64,000 nucleotides of DNA from Mimachlamys varia (taxonomy: Eukaryota > Mollusca > Bivalvia > Pectinida > Pectinidae), in assembly GCA_947623455.1 (NCBI GenBank), contig OX392538.1:1488001-1552000 (forward strand). The letters are read 5' to 3'. Shown here in pieces: positions 46,186 through 57,345 of the stretch. The notes under the pieces are model-generated. The model was not told the DNA's origin. It made no database searches and saw nothing but the letters and a program-made list of their open reading frames with translations. Each line of letters begins with the position of its first letter. The first letter of the stretch is position 1. A program made the position numbers and the translations under genes.

Positions 46186-49162
46186 AGCCTCCAATTTTAA
46201 TATTTTCTACAGATGCAGGGTAGAAAACTGTACATGAAATTGAACCCTTGGAATTCTAATATGGTATAAGCTTAACAAATGTTTATGTGAATTTCTACAC
46301 TGTTTGTTGTTTAAGAGCAAACAGGACTTCAACAACGAAAATAGGAAACTTGTATATTATTGTTTGTCATAGTAATAATCAGATCATGTTAACTTGTAAA
46401 TGACTGTAAAAACAACCTAATAAGTAAAATCTGGTGTGACACAAATTCATAAAAAGTTTGGTTTTTAAAAATTCATATTGAACAACAATATATAGAAAAA
46501 CAAGATTGCTATTATTCAGGCAAAATAAAAATAAAACGTGTAGTTATAAAATGAGTATATTGTTATTGAACACATGGTGTATTACATATAAACAGATCGA
46601 ACATGCATGCTAATATAACCCTGTGTTAATGAGTATATATAAAGTGCCGCCTCCGTATCATACTGATGTATCACTCTATGGCAGTCATCACACCGAAACA
46701 CAAGAATCTCTATTAAGTTAAAACAAAAACATGTTATTTTCAAAATTATTCTTCTTAACATAATTCTGATTATTTTTCAACTTTCGTTTCTAAACGTTCT
46801 TCGGATTTAACATCAGTACAATTACAAAAGGCGGGACGTACTAAAAATAATACTGTATAACATTGGAAAATAAACAGGCAAAGATCAAGATGGCAAAACA
46901 GATAAAATAATGGGTGAGGACTGCATTGGTAAAACAACAGCTAAAATAATGGGTGAGGACTGCATTGGTAAAACAACAGCTAAAATAATGGGTGAGGACT
47001 GCATTTATAAAACAAATGGTGGAATTTCAATCTGTCCTGTTCTACAGTCTCAGTGTAGAGGTTAAGTAATTATCGTTCCATCTTTTTTGAGAATCTGAGA
47101 AACTTAGATCAATTTACGGTAAGTGTGGTGTTCTACAAAAAGGAAGAAACAAAATGAATGACAATGATTTTGTAAAGGGTGTTTCCATCGTATACCTAAA
47201 ACAAACCTGTGTAAAAATATATGATATATAAAAAAAAGATTTCTCTGTTATTTGTTGACCGTGGTTTACCACTGCAGTCTGATGAAATGGCAGGATGAAC
47301 TATGATATTAAATGCTTGTGATTTCCATTACATGGTGAAAGAGGGAAAACAATAAAGTATCCCATTGACATATAACATTATGCATTGTAAAATAATGGTA
47401 GACTTTAATAAAACACCAGGTGTATAAAAGTAAATTGTTGATTTTAATATAAAAAAATACAGTTACAAATAAAAGTGGAATACGCTTGTGAATAAAGTAG
47501 GTGTATAACAAGATATATTTCATAAATGTGTTTTTATACTTCACTGAAATATTTCCACCACAAGTTACTTTGGCAAAAAAATAATCATGGAAAAGTCTAT
47601 ATTGCGTAACATAATCTCATTTACAACATTTTTGATAATACAGAAATGTTGACTGTACATGTAAAAATTTCACCTTCACTTTGGTTGTGCAGCTAACTCA
47701 CTCACCCCTGAACTTTCATAATGAAATATCCCAACCTTTGAAATGGAAGAGTTTAAAAGTGTCTTCAAGGATGCGAAAGTTAACCACTGTTGTATGTTTG
47801 TATTTACATACTGAAGTTTAGTTACAATATTTCTACAGCACAACCGTGCACAGGCACCACACAACATCATATATAGATGTAAAATACTTATAGCAAAAGT
47901 TATATTACATTACAAAATAAAATTGTATAAAAACTTGGCAAATTGTACTTCCAGACTAAAGGAGTGTTTTAGTTGTATCTGATGAATACATTGGCCAAGA
48001 ATATAAAAATAGGATCTTGACCATTAGAACACAGGCCTTAGTTTACACCAAGGTCATGAAGCTGTGGGTAGTTTGGACACTGTAGCCACCTTGTAGTAAT
48101 TCAATCAGACCTCAACTGGTCAGTGCACAAAAATACCGGTAGTTCTTAAAATAAATTTTGCCTTTCTCCATTTTTTATGATCTATAAAACCCTTCTTAAC
48201 CAGAACACATTGTAATGGCAATTTTTGCAAAAATCGGCTGAAAACAGTCAAGTCGGCTGTAAACAGTCATCAAAAAGTTAATAATCAGAAAAAATGCTCA
48301 GCTTAAAAAGGGTAAGGCACTCGACCTCCAGATTATGTTCTTCTAGGTTGAATTTCTGTGTTTACACCATGTGGCGAGAGCTGGAGAAACCAAACAGAAT
48401 TGTCACAGAATCACAAATATATCTAGTACAAACCTTCTATTGATAGTGTGTCTTAATTAATGATTAGTATAGCAATCTCAATATTGTTTGTCATGTTCGT
48501 ACAATGTGATGCATGCTTATGTCGACCTCATGGGAGAGGAGCCTCTGGCTCAATGGGTCATCGACGTTTAAATTAAGTTATTATTATGTCTTAATTCATG
48601 GTAAATGAACTAGCAAAGATACAGCATGCTCACCTAGCCATTATGGGCCAAGCAGGACACCTAGCTGCTTAACCAGTAACTACTAAATCTATCTGAGCAC
48701 AGCATTGTGAACTAGTAACTACTAAATCTATCTGAGCACAGCATTGTAAAAATTTATTAAAAGTTGAACTGTGTGGAGGACATTGCTTCAGTTCATTACA
48801 GTTACAAAATTTTCAAAGATGAGAACAAATTTCATGAAATTAAATACAAAAATAAATTTAATGATGTACAAAAGCTGGATTTGATCGCTGAAGCATAAAT
48901 TACATTTATATACTGCTAATAATGAGCATCAGCATCACATATAACACTGCATAAGTGTCTTCAATGTAAACAAGGGGAATAAAGGTTAGTTTCAGTTAAA
49001 AGCAGCAATAATTTGGTAAGTTTGATAATCATTTTTGGTACTGTATGAAGTATTGCACAACATTATAACCTACATCTTTGAACCTGTAATGTATCTTGCT
49101 TGACCTCTGAATGCACCTAGTGACCTCTGAATGCACTGGCTGACCTTGATACCTGGTGACAC
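46186..49162. other. AT-rich 3' flank of the SDR gene
   Basis: No coding frame supported. Contains a 40-bp triplicate at about 46910-47005 ('taaaataatgggtgaggact') and a 41-bp exact duplicate at about 48669-48750. Part may be the SDR 3' UTR (minus strand); several TTTATT words (AATAAA on the minus strand) exist, none decisive. Confidence 0.35.
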
Positions 49163-49590
49163 CTAGGCGACAGTGATTTCAGCCGTGATTGCTGGAGCGG
49201 CTTCCTCTATCTTCTTTCCCTCGTCCACAGACTCCACTTCCTTAGTACTCTCTTCTTCCTTCAAAGAATCCTTCACATCGTCCTCTTTCCCAGAATCCTT
49301 CACTTCATCCTCTTTCCCAGAATCCTTCACTTCATCCTCTTTCCCAGAATCCTTCACTTCATCCTCTTTCCCAGAATCCTTTACTTCATCCTCTTTCCCA
49401 GAATCCTTTACTTCATCCTCCTTCGCAGAGCCTTTTACGTCTTCCTCCTTTTCAGTTTCCTTTGGTACTTCCTCAATCCCAGAATCTTTCATTTCTATCT
49501 CAGATTCTTCTGTCTTAACAATTTCTGTCTCCTCTGGTTTATCATCTTCATCCGCAAATTTAATTTCATCATCAGTTTTGTCTGCAGATT
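49163..49590 (-). CDS. SDR last exon, acidic repetitive tail
   Basis: Acceptor attctag at 49591, stop at 49163-49165. Highly charged; five perfect KEDEVKDSG repeats and a sixth variant, then AAPAITAEITVA at the C-terminus. Confidence 0.88.
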
Positions 49591-52500
49591 CTAGAATTAC
49601 AATGAAATATGAAGTATTGAAATATTGCAGGGACTCTTCTTCAAAATTATTTAAATAGTTGAGGATACAAAATGAATTTAAGAATAAAAACTTTGTTCTA
49701 ATTTGAAATGCTGTAGCTTGTAGAAGATTCAGCCTATGGAACTGAGCAAGCCTCGGCTAACAAAGTTAAGCCCTCTCCAATTATGACCTTGACCTTTTAC
49801 TTATGTGTTTGATGGTGTCACATAACAACAGTGTCTTACCATTTATCAAACAACTGAAACTGAATGAGAAAATAATTCAAGTTGAAATGTAATGCTTTTG
49901 AAAAATTACTTAGATTTTACCATGACCTTGACCTGAGAGTATTGCACAGAACACTGTGTTTGTGGTTAATAAACCTTTGAAGTTTGGTACATATGAAAAT
50001 ATTGAACCATTTAGAAAATATGGTCCATGAAAACATTACAATGGTGTAACCTCTGACCTCTAACCCCCTTGCCCTAACTTTGATCTTTAGAAAGTGCTAG
50101 TATCACAGTTAACACATTCTGGAAATTTACCTGGAGTTTAAAAAGAAAAGTGTCTACCATATAAAAGTCAATTAACAGGTTCATTATACAATCATTTCAT
50201 CCCTCACCCTAAATCTGACTTTTGAGTTAGGGACGCAGTGTCACACAATTTACAATCTGGTTCAGATTGATAAATATACCTGTGATGTTTAATATGGATA
50301 TGTCCATATAATAGATTTGAACAGATAAACGAATGTCTCTTGATTTTAGCAAAAAAAAATAATTCTTTCGCATCAAGTCTGACAACTCTTGACCTATGAC
50401 CTTTACTAAGACTCACCTTTGACCTCTTCTTTTGCTGCTTCCTCGTCACCACTGGGACCTGCTGTTTCTTCAGCCACTGCAGCTTTTTTCACCTTCTTGG
50501 ACTTTTTAGGGCTTGGTTTGGGTTCCTCAGGAGGAGGGATGGGGGCATCTAGGGGTTCATAACTGTCTAGGTGACAGTACCGGGCGCTCAGCTCATACAC
50601 TGCTGTCTGTAGCTCTTCCTTCTTAGACTCCTCAGATGACTCAGCCTCCACCATGTCCTTGTAATATTTACCTGTCACACCTGTAATTAACAGTCACACC
50701 TGTAATTACTTCTACACCTATATTTACCTGTATCACTAGTTTTTACCATAATGCACACTATTTCTGTTTCAAAACTTACTAAATTGAACTGCATATGTAA
50801 ATTGTAAATTGATCAATTGTAAATTGATCAAAAATTCATGATCACCGTTGTATGTTTTTGTTTTACGATTCTGCCATTTATAATGATTTTTTTTTAAGAC
50901 AAAAAAGCTAATCAACATTACCTTTTAGTTTCTCATTTACAACTAAATCCACGACAGCTTTGGCGCCGTCCTCCAGTGTCTTGACGGGCTTTATAACCGG
51001 CCGCAGCATTCCTCCGAGGATGTAACGCAGGAAGAACTTCTGACCTCCTCCTGCGTGGCGACACAACTCTGTACTCGGTATAAAACCTGAAATCACAAGT
51101 CATTACTTTTATCTGATTTATAATTAACACAGCTCCATACTCGATTTAAAACCTGAAATCACATATCATTAATTTTACCTGATATATAATTAACACAACT
51201 CCGAACTCGATATAAAACCTGAAATCACATATCATTACTTTCATATTGTTTAAAATTGAAATGTCTTTTTATTGTTACAGGTCAGGGCTGGACACACAAG
51301 ATATGGAATAACATCATTAAATGCAACAAACAAGATTGTGAGTTACATTATTGAAAGATTTCAGCAGAACTCATGATTTTAAATAGTTGACAAACAAGAC
51401 ATCAGTTGGGACCCTCCCAGAGATAATGGTAGTTGACTGCTAAAATTGCTTAATGAGGGTTAACTTTCAATTACTTCTAAAACCATACCCTTCTTCACCT
51501 CCCTTGCCTTATCCCCCCCCCCCTTCAGTTTGTTGCCGTTTTTGCATGGAAACAAAAGAAAATCAGATTTTCCAGGGTCATAACTCTGCCAAATAACATC
51601 CTCAAATAAATACCTCTTCAGATACATGCAGTGGGTATACAGTAAGTGTATTCCTTTCTTTTCTCTAGTCAGAAAAACATTTATCGATTATTGAACATAA
51701 AAACAACAACTTACCTGGACAAAGAGTGTTCACTGTCACACCCGAGTCCTGGAGACGTTTAGACAGCTCGTATGTGGTTAGAACCATCGCCAACTTTGAG
51801 TTTTTATAGCCGAGCTGGTTGTTGTAAGTGCCCTCCTTCTCAAGGAAAAAATTCTCCACATCCAACGGCTCTCCTAATCAGCAAAATAACAAAAAACAGC
51901 TCAATAACTATACTCTGAATTACAACACACAAAACAGTAGAATCTGGTGGTCTGATATCATACTTCATCTTTCATACAAGTTAAAGTAAATCATTGTGAT
52001 ATTTAACTGGTCAGAGTAACATATTTTACCATGACTGCAAAACTAGGCCAGAGCTCCGAATCTGATCTTTCAAACTTGCAAATGCAACCACCAACCACTG
52101 GTGATGGGTCCATGGTGTGATGTATCTGGGTCCATATCCCCATACACATAACAAAATTACCACCACTAATTAGCAGTCTAATGTTAGTTTAAGTAAGGCA
52201 AGTTGCAGTGACCTACATTTTTGATATTCCACCTCTCCTTAAAGCTACATGTAGGAAAGCTGGAGTGCTGCAAACCAAATCTATGTCACTGCAACCAATA
52301 TGCATACTCCAGTATGTACATTTTGACCTCTGACTTTGAGGTAGAACTACTTACATTTTGACCTCTGACTTCCAGGTAGAACTACATTTATTTTGACATC
52401 TGACTTACAGGTAGAATTACGTACATTTTAATCTCTGACTTACAGGTAGAACTACGGACATAACTTTGGACTCCAAGGTTATTTATAGAAGCATTTCTTC

Positions 52501-54024
52501 TTACATAAGCAAAATATATCACATATTTTTTGCAGCTCTTAAGAACATGCATGAACCTTGTTACTGGGGTTGTTGACCCTTAAATGATATAATATCAGGA
52601 CTTCTTTATTTTATCTGTACTTACGTCTCGCAGCACTCTTTGGGGGCCCAGCTGAGTCATGGAGAGATGATGTCACATTGATGATACGACAATCTGCTTC
52701 CCCATCGGCTGCAGTCTTCTTCAGGTCATCCAGTAGCAGATGAGTAAGCAAGAATGGTCCTATAGGAAAATACACATAACAGTTGGCTGGAATATTAGTT
52801 AGCTTTTAACACAAGACAAAATACACCATTCCTATATAACTCAGTTGTACCTAATTAACATGACATATATATTTAGCTTAACCCTATCACAATTGTTGGC
52901 TACAATAGTTCAGATCAATGCTTGGTACAGTCTACTATAATTATATAGGGCTGAAAGGGTTTAACCGTGAATGCAGAGGCCAGCACAGCTTATAACTCTT
53001 CAGAAAATTCCCAAAAGTAATTTTAAAGTATGAAACGTCAAAAATATTCTCTAAATATATTTTCCCATACAAATGTATGTTACACCTGAAAGTTCAAGAT
53101 CCAAGTCATACCAAGGTGATTGGTTCCCATGGTGAGCTCAAAATTGTCTGCGGAGAACTGTCGACGATTATCTTTGGAGAGAAACACTCCAGCATTGTTC
53201 ACCAGGACATGCAGTTTCTTCCCTGTAGCATGGAAGTCCTCCACAAACTTTCTTACAGACGACAGGTCAGCAACGTCACACTAGGGACAAACATGACAAG
53301 AATCAAAAGAAAAACAAACAAGAGATTGGGAGTCTTAATATCAGTATCTTTTATACCTCTAGTTTATATGTTCTGGCCAACTTTAATAACAAAACATGTC
53401 AACTGGATTAAAGAGAACCCATATTGTATGTTGACAGGCCCCCTCTTCTGAATTCGGCTTACTCCTATTGTAAGAACAGTTTAGAAAACCAACACCAGAG
53501 GTTTGCTGAACTTAACAGAACATACCTCATTTTCCATTGTGTTAGTTGACAGTACCCGACAGCATTCCTACACGATTTTACATTTTTCAGAAGTTTGTAC
53601 CCTCATTATAATGTTTTTAAAAAGGCTACACTTGTGCACTGAGGGTACAGGTACCTGATTTGGGGGTAAAACTTTGCAGGGGTTTCTTGGAACGCTGAGC
53701 TGACAGCAAAGATTTCCACTCATGGTTCCTGATCCGTGATGAAGATAACAATGTTATACTAATGGTACTTAAGTTTAAGATTCCATATGTTATTATAAAA
53801 TAACCAGACTTAATTACCTGCATGAAAGTGGCCAGTGCATTAGGCGACCGCTTGAAGATTTTCTCAATAGCTGCCTTTGCACGTTCTTCACTACGACAAG
53901 CCAAAATGACATCATTTCCTGCCTCACACAGCTGCTCCGCAGCACGGAAACCAATGCCAGAATTTGCTCCGGTTATTATAATGACACGTCCCGTCATGAC
54001 TATGATAGCAGTGTCGTCACAAGG
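49163..54024 (-). CDS. Short-chain dehydrogenase/reductase (RDH/LPOR-like) with acidic tail
   Basis: NAD(P)-dependent oxidoreductase of the classical SDR fold; retinol-dehydrogenase-type relatives reduce or oxidise retinoids and other carbonyls, but the substrate here is unknown. Exons on the minus strand: 54024-53818 (ATG at 53997), 53280-53112, 52759-52625, 51873-51715, 51086-50922, 50680-50417, 49590-49163. GT-AG junctions, phases 0,1,1,1,1,1, giving 499 residues. Cofactor motif TGANSGIG at 9-16, NNAG at 88-91, serine at 147/148 (NVTSS), Y184-x3-K188 in YKNSK, CPG at 213-215. The catalytic set is complete. The core ends near residue 285; the remaining 200 or so residues are Pro/Lys-rich then Glu/Asp/Lys-rich with nine-residue repeats, an extension that family members of about 320 residues lack. 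No N-terminal membrane anchor is evident. Confidence 0.93.
49262..49423 (-). repeat. 27-bp coding tandem repeat (KEDEVKDSG x6)
   Basis: Residues 414-467 of the SDR. Five copies are identical in protein and nearly so in DNA; the sixth reads KEDDVKDSL. The period is a multiple of three, so copy-number changes keep the frame. Confidence 0.95.
50417..50680 (-). CDS. SDR exon (end of core, Pro/Lys-rich linker)
   Basis: Acceptor attacag at 50681, donor gtgagt, phase 1 to 1. Encodes VTGKYYKDM, then PIPPPEEPKPSPKKSKK and an acidic stretch. Confidence 0.9.
50653..50702 (-). repeat. Duplicated splice acceptor of SDR exon, 19-bp period
   Basis: On the minus strand, attacag/gtgtgac occurs twice, 19 bp apart. 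The inner acceptor keeps the frame; the outer adds 19 bases and shifts it. Confidence 0.85.
50922..51086 (-). CDS. SDR exon (C-terminal core)
   Basis: Acceptor atttcag, donor gtaatg, phase 1 to 1. Encodes FIPSTELCRHAGGGQKFF and VKTLEDGAKAVVDLV. Its acceptor edge is present three times (see 51062-51235). Confidence 0.91.
51062..51235 (-). repeat. 66-bp triplicate of a splice acceptor plus exon start
   Basis: The sequence 'gatttcag/gttttata' with the following 'cgagt..agagttgtgt' occurs with its AG at 51087, 51153 and 51219. The lowest-coordinate copy leads into the real exon 51086-50922; the other two are diverged intronic copies. Confidence 0.88.
51715..51873 (-). CDS. SDR exon (Tyr-Lys catalytic pair)
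   Basis: Acceptor gattag, donor gtaagt, phase 1 to 1. Encodes NNQLGYKNSKLAMVL and VTVNTLCPG. Confidence 0.93.
52300..52460. repeat. 38-bp tandem repeat, four copies
   Basis: Copies of 'cattttgacctctgacttac' plus 'aggtagaactac', diverged, in an SDR intron. Confidence 0.75.
52625..52759 (-). CDS. SDR exon (active-site serine)
   Basis: Acceptor cctatag, donor gtaagt, phase 1 to 1. Encodes GPFLLTHLLLDDL and CRIINVTSSLHD. Confidence 0.92.
53112..53280 (-). CDS. SDR exon 3 of the transcript
   Basis: Acceptor tccctag, donor gtatga, phase 0 to 1. Encodes CDVADLSSVRKFVEDF, then LHVLVNNAGVF. Confidence 0.92.
53818..54024 (-). CDS. SDR exon with start codon (coding 53997-53818)
   Basis: Acceptor ctccaacag just upstream (54025-54026) shows a 5' UTR intron. 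ATG at 53997; encodes MTGRVIIITGANSGIGF and the Rossmann beta-alpha-beta unit. Donor gtaatt at 53817. Confidence 0.93.
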
Positions 54025-54917
54025 CTGTTGGAGGAAAGGGAGATAATCAGTTGTTAATTAAAGGAGAGACAATTATTAGTCATAAGGTACATAACTAGTC
54101 ATCAAAATAGCTATACAGAATTGGGCTTGATAACGGTTAATTGAATGCAGTTACACAAAAGAATATACAAGAAAATTACAATATGTATCTGGGGTTCATG
54201 AAATACATGTCCTATAAAAATATAACATAGTGTTGTAAGGAAAGAACAGTATAAATTTATTCATTTGGTTGCCATCTTGTCAATATCGTGATAAAGGCTT
54301 GCTTGATCATTGTTTCAAACTATATGGTAACTGTTCAAGATCAAGAATGTGTGTGGAACAGGCTTTTAAGCATTGGAGAATAGTTCTGCTTTGACCAGGG
54401 ATTACTTGTACTCATATTTATTTATCTATTTATGTTTTGCCCCAAGCTGTCCTTTAACCACAGTTGCTGGAGTTTCTGTCAGTAAATAATAAAAAAAAAA
54501 TGTATAACAAGGAACCGCCTATTAAAGAATATAATGGAAATATACCAACGGTATTTCTCAACTGTTTGTAAACAATGCAAATAACTTGACTTGTTGGTAG
54601 ACGGTCGTGCAATTCTCAAACTAAACATCAACATTTCTGATAAATTTAGATATCAATCCACCTTTAAATGCAAGTTTTGTTTCATCTCACGCTAATTTCT
54701 CCATCATATGGATGTTTTTTAAGACGAGGTGCCCAGCAACTTTTTAAAGCAGTCAGCCAAAAACATGTGGATTTGTTATATTAGTTATTTGGCCATATGC
54801 AATACGATTATTGTATTAAATATGAATTCTACTTCTACCTATTACTGACCTACTTCAACATAGTGAAGGTTATGTCAAATGGATTGGATGTGGCGCTATG
54901 AAAGGGAGAGAACAGAA

Positions 54918-57116
54918 TTAATAATGATGGTCGGATATGGCGGATTTGAATGAAGAGAGAGAGTCAGAAGAAACAATTTTGGAGGGGAGGTTGTTCCAAT
55001 CAGTGATTGTCCGAGGAAAGAAGGATTCTTTCCTAACAGACGTCCTGCACGAAATGGTTTGAAAAGAAAGATGGTGACTATGTCTGGTTTGTCTGGTGGT
55101 AGGAGCTAGATGTTTGGATGTAATGGCAACCTTTCCATGGTGGACTTTATACAGTAAGACCAGTCTAGCGTCTTTCCTGCGATCTGCAAGGCTGCGCCAT
55201 TTTAGATGGTCTAACATGTTGCCAACGCTGGAGGTGTTACGGTAGCGGTTGGCAACAAAACGGGCAGCCCTGCGCTGGACCATCTCAAGCTTGTCCTTGT
55301 CCTTTTTCAAATAGGGGTCCCACACCGGACTGGCGTATTCAACCTGAGGGCGGACCAGAGACTTATAGGCCTTTTGTTTGATGGAGCTAGATGAAATTTT
55401 AAAATTGCGCCTCAGGAAGCCTAGGGTAGAATTGGCTTTTTTACTAATGTTATCTATGTGTGTGTCCCACTTCAGATCGGACCTAATGGTGACCCCAAGA
55501 TATTTTGCTGCTGTCACATGTTCCAATTCTTGACCATGGAGCATATATGGATGACGGATGGAGTGTCTATTTCTCGTGACAGAGAGGACTTGGCATTTTT
55601 CTGGGTGGAAAGCCATTTTCCATTTTGTCTCCCAAAGGGCAAGTTTATCAAGATCTCTTTGCAGGATGTGGGCTTCTCTCTGTGATGTTACAGCCAGATA
55701 CATGATGGTGTCATCTGCAAAGAGTCTGATGGAAGATGAAATACCCTCAACTATGTCATTAATGTAATATAAGAAAAGACTCGGCCCGAGGACCGAGCCT
55801 TGGGGGACCCCGGATCTTACTGGGGCAGGATCAGACATTTCCCCGTCTACCATTACAGTTTGGGTTCTACTATTGAGGAAGTTTGCTATCCAGGTGTTAG
55901 CTTCCCCAGTAATACCATAGCCCCGAAGTTTGTGGATAAGTAGAGCATGGCTCACCTTATCGAAGGCCTTACTGAAGTCCATAATCAAGATGTCAGTTTG
56001 TTTGCCTTCTTCTAAATTACTGGAGATGTCATCTACAAACTCAATGAGTTGACTCTCACAGGACCTGCTTTGTCTGAAGCCATGTTGTAGAGGGTAAAGA
56101 ATGTTGTTACTATCAGCATGGTTCATGATGTTACTAACTAAGATATGTTCAAATAATTTACAACAAATACAGGTAAGTGAAATGGGGCGATAGTTTTCAG
56201 GATTATATTTTTGGCCTTTTTTATATATTGGGGCAATGTATGCTGTTCTCCAGTCGGTTGGGACATGACCGGTATTTAGTGACCTTTGGAAGACAAGATG
56301 GAGAATGGGAGAAATTTCTGTAGCCAACTCCTTAAGTATCTTAGGTTTCAACATGTCTGGACCAGCAGCTTTAGTAGTGTCCAGGTTTAAAAGAAGTTTA
56401 TAAATTCCATTTGCTGTTATATGGATATTAGGCATCTCAGGGGTATTATTTCGAGATGTATACTGCTGTGAAAGTGTATCTGGGCTAATGTTGTCAGCAC
56501 TTGAAAAGACGGATTGAAATTGGTTGTTAAGTATATTGGCCTTGTCAGTTGGTTCTGTGTGAAGTTTACCATTATATTTCAGAGCCCCTACCCCATTGTA
56601 GTCGGCCTTTTGGTGTTTGATATATGTCCAAAAATTTTTCATTGGTTTATAATCTGTGGAATCTGTAGATGGAGTGACAATATTTTCTATATATTTCCAA
56701 TATGCCTGTCTGAGTAGTTTTTGGATAAGATGTTTCAATGATTTAAACTTTTCTTTGATAGATGGACTACCCGACTTTTTTAGTTGTTTATAGAGACGGT
56801 TTCTTTTGTTAATTAACTTTTTTATTTCATAGGTCACCCAGGGGTTTCCATCTCTTTTTTTTGCCACTTTGTGTGGGATATGCTTCCTAAGTATGTTGTG
56901 TAGGAATGATTTAAATGTTTCCCACAGACCTTCTACTGTCAAAACTTTATTGTCGGAAATATCAAGATAGAAGTCTTGGAGTTCCCTTTTCATGGAATTC
57001 CAATTAGCCTTTTTATATAATGGAATTTCTCGTGGTTTTTGTGAAATTTTGGCGGGGAACACTAGATATTTCGAGGAACACAATATCATGATCAGATATG
57101 CCAGGTATTGCCTCAA
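54918..57116 (-). CDS. LINE reverse transcriptase frame (732 codons)
   Basis: Reverse transcriptase of the LINE: NYRPISLT at about 308-315, DFSKAFD at 380-386, SGVPQGSVLGP at 435-445, FADDT at 466-470, then the thumb and a C-terminal region ending WNNLP..V.S..S..SFK. Key aspartates are present and the frame is intact over this stretch. The first 20 or so residues are out of frame with the true protein, because a frameshift near 57050 separates it from the endonuclease part. Confidence 0.92.
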   Translation of the reverse strand: MRQYLAYLIMILCSSKYLVFPAKISQKPREIPLYKKANWNSMKRELQDFYLDISDNKVLTVEGLWETFKSFLHNILRKHIPHKVAKKRDGNPWVTYEIKKLINKRNRLYKQLKKSGSPSIKEKFKSLKHLIQKLLRQAYWKYIENIVTPSTDSTDYKPMKNFWTYIKHQKADYNGVGALKYNGKLHTEPTDKANILNNQFQSVFSSADNISPDTLSQQYTSRNNTPEMPNIHITANGIYKLLLNLDTTKAAGPDMLKPKILKELATEISPILHLVFQRSLNTGHVPTDWRTAYIAPIYKKGQKYNPENYRPISLTCICCKLFEHILVSNIMNHADSNNILYPLQHGFRQSRSCESQLIEFVDDISSNLEEGKQTDILIMDFSKAFDKVSHALLIHKLRGYGITGEANTWIANFLNSRTQTVMVDGEMSDPAPVRSGVPQGSVLGPSLFLYYINDIVEGISSSIRLFADDTIMYLAVTSQREAHILQRDLDKLALWETKWKMAFHPEKCQVLSVTRNRHSIRHPYMLHGQELEHVTAAKYLGVTIRSDLKWDTHIDNISKKANSTLGFLRRNFKISSSSIKQKAYKSLVRPQVEYASPVWDPYLKKDKDKLEMVQRRAARFVANRYRNTSSVGNMLDHLKWRSLADRRKDARLVLLYKVHHGKVAITSKHLAPTTRQTRHSHHLSFQTISCRTSVRKESFFPRTITDWNNLPSKIVSSDSLSSFKSAISDHHY

Positions 57117-57345
57117 TTCTCTGGACCTGATTAGGAGTGTTTGTGATCATAAGGTCCAATGTGTTGTTGTTGCGAGTTGGAAATGTGACAAGTTGTGTTA
57201 GCCCAGTATCATCGAGTAGATTCCCAAATTCATAGTGAGGTTTTGGATAGGTAGTATTAGGTTTAATGATCTTGATTGAAATCAAGTAGATTGAAATCCC
57301 CTCCAATGACAAATGAGGAGTTATGAAGCTGTTGATCACATACAT
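57013..57345 (-). pseudogene. LINE endonuclease C-terminal fragment, frameshifted
   Basis: Encodes PTRNNNTLDLMITN and PGISDHDIV, the last motifs of an APE-type endonuclease. The GGDFN motif just upstream (about 57290-57304) is in another frame, so at least one frameshift lies between them near 57270, and another joins it to the reverse transcriptase near 57050. Not functional as it stands. Confidence 0.85.

Noticed and set aside
49173..49658. 161-codon plus-strand frame rich in SSSFPESFTS
   Set aside because: Mirror of the SDR acidic repeat on the other strand; the minus strand has splice sites and joins an SDR core.
53077..53451. 124-codon plus-strand frame
   Set aside because: Antisense to SDR exon 53280-53112, whose minus-strand translation holds the NNAG motif.
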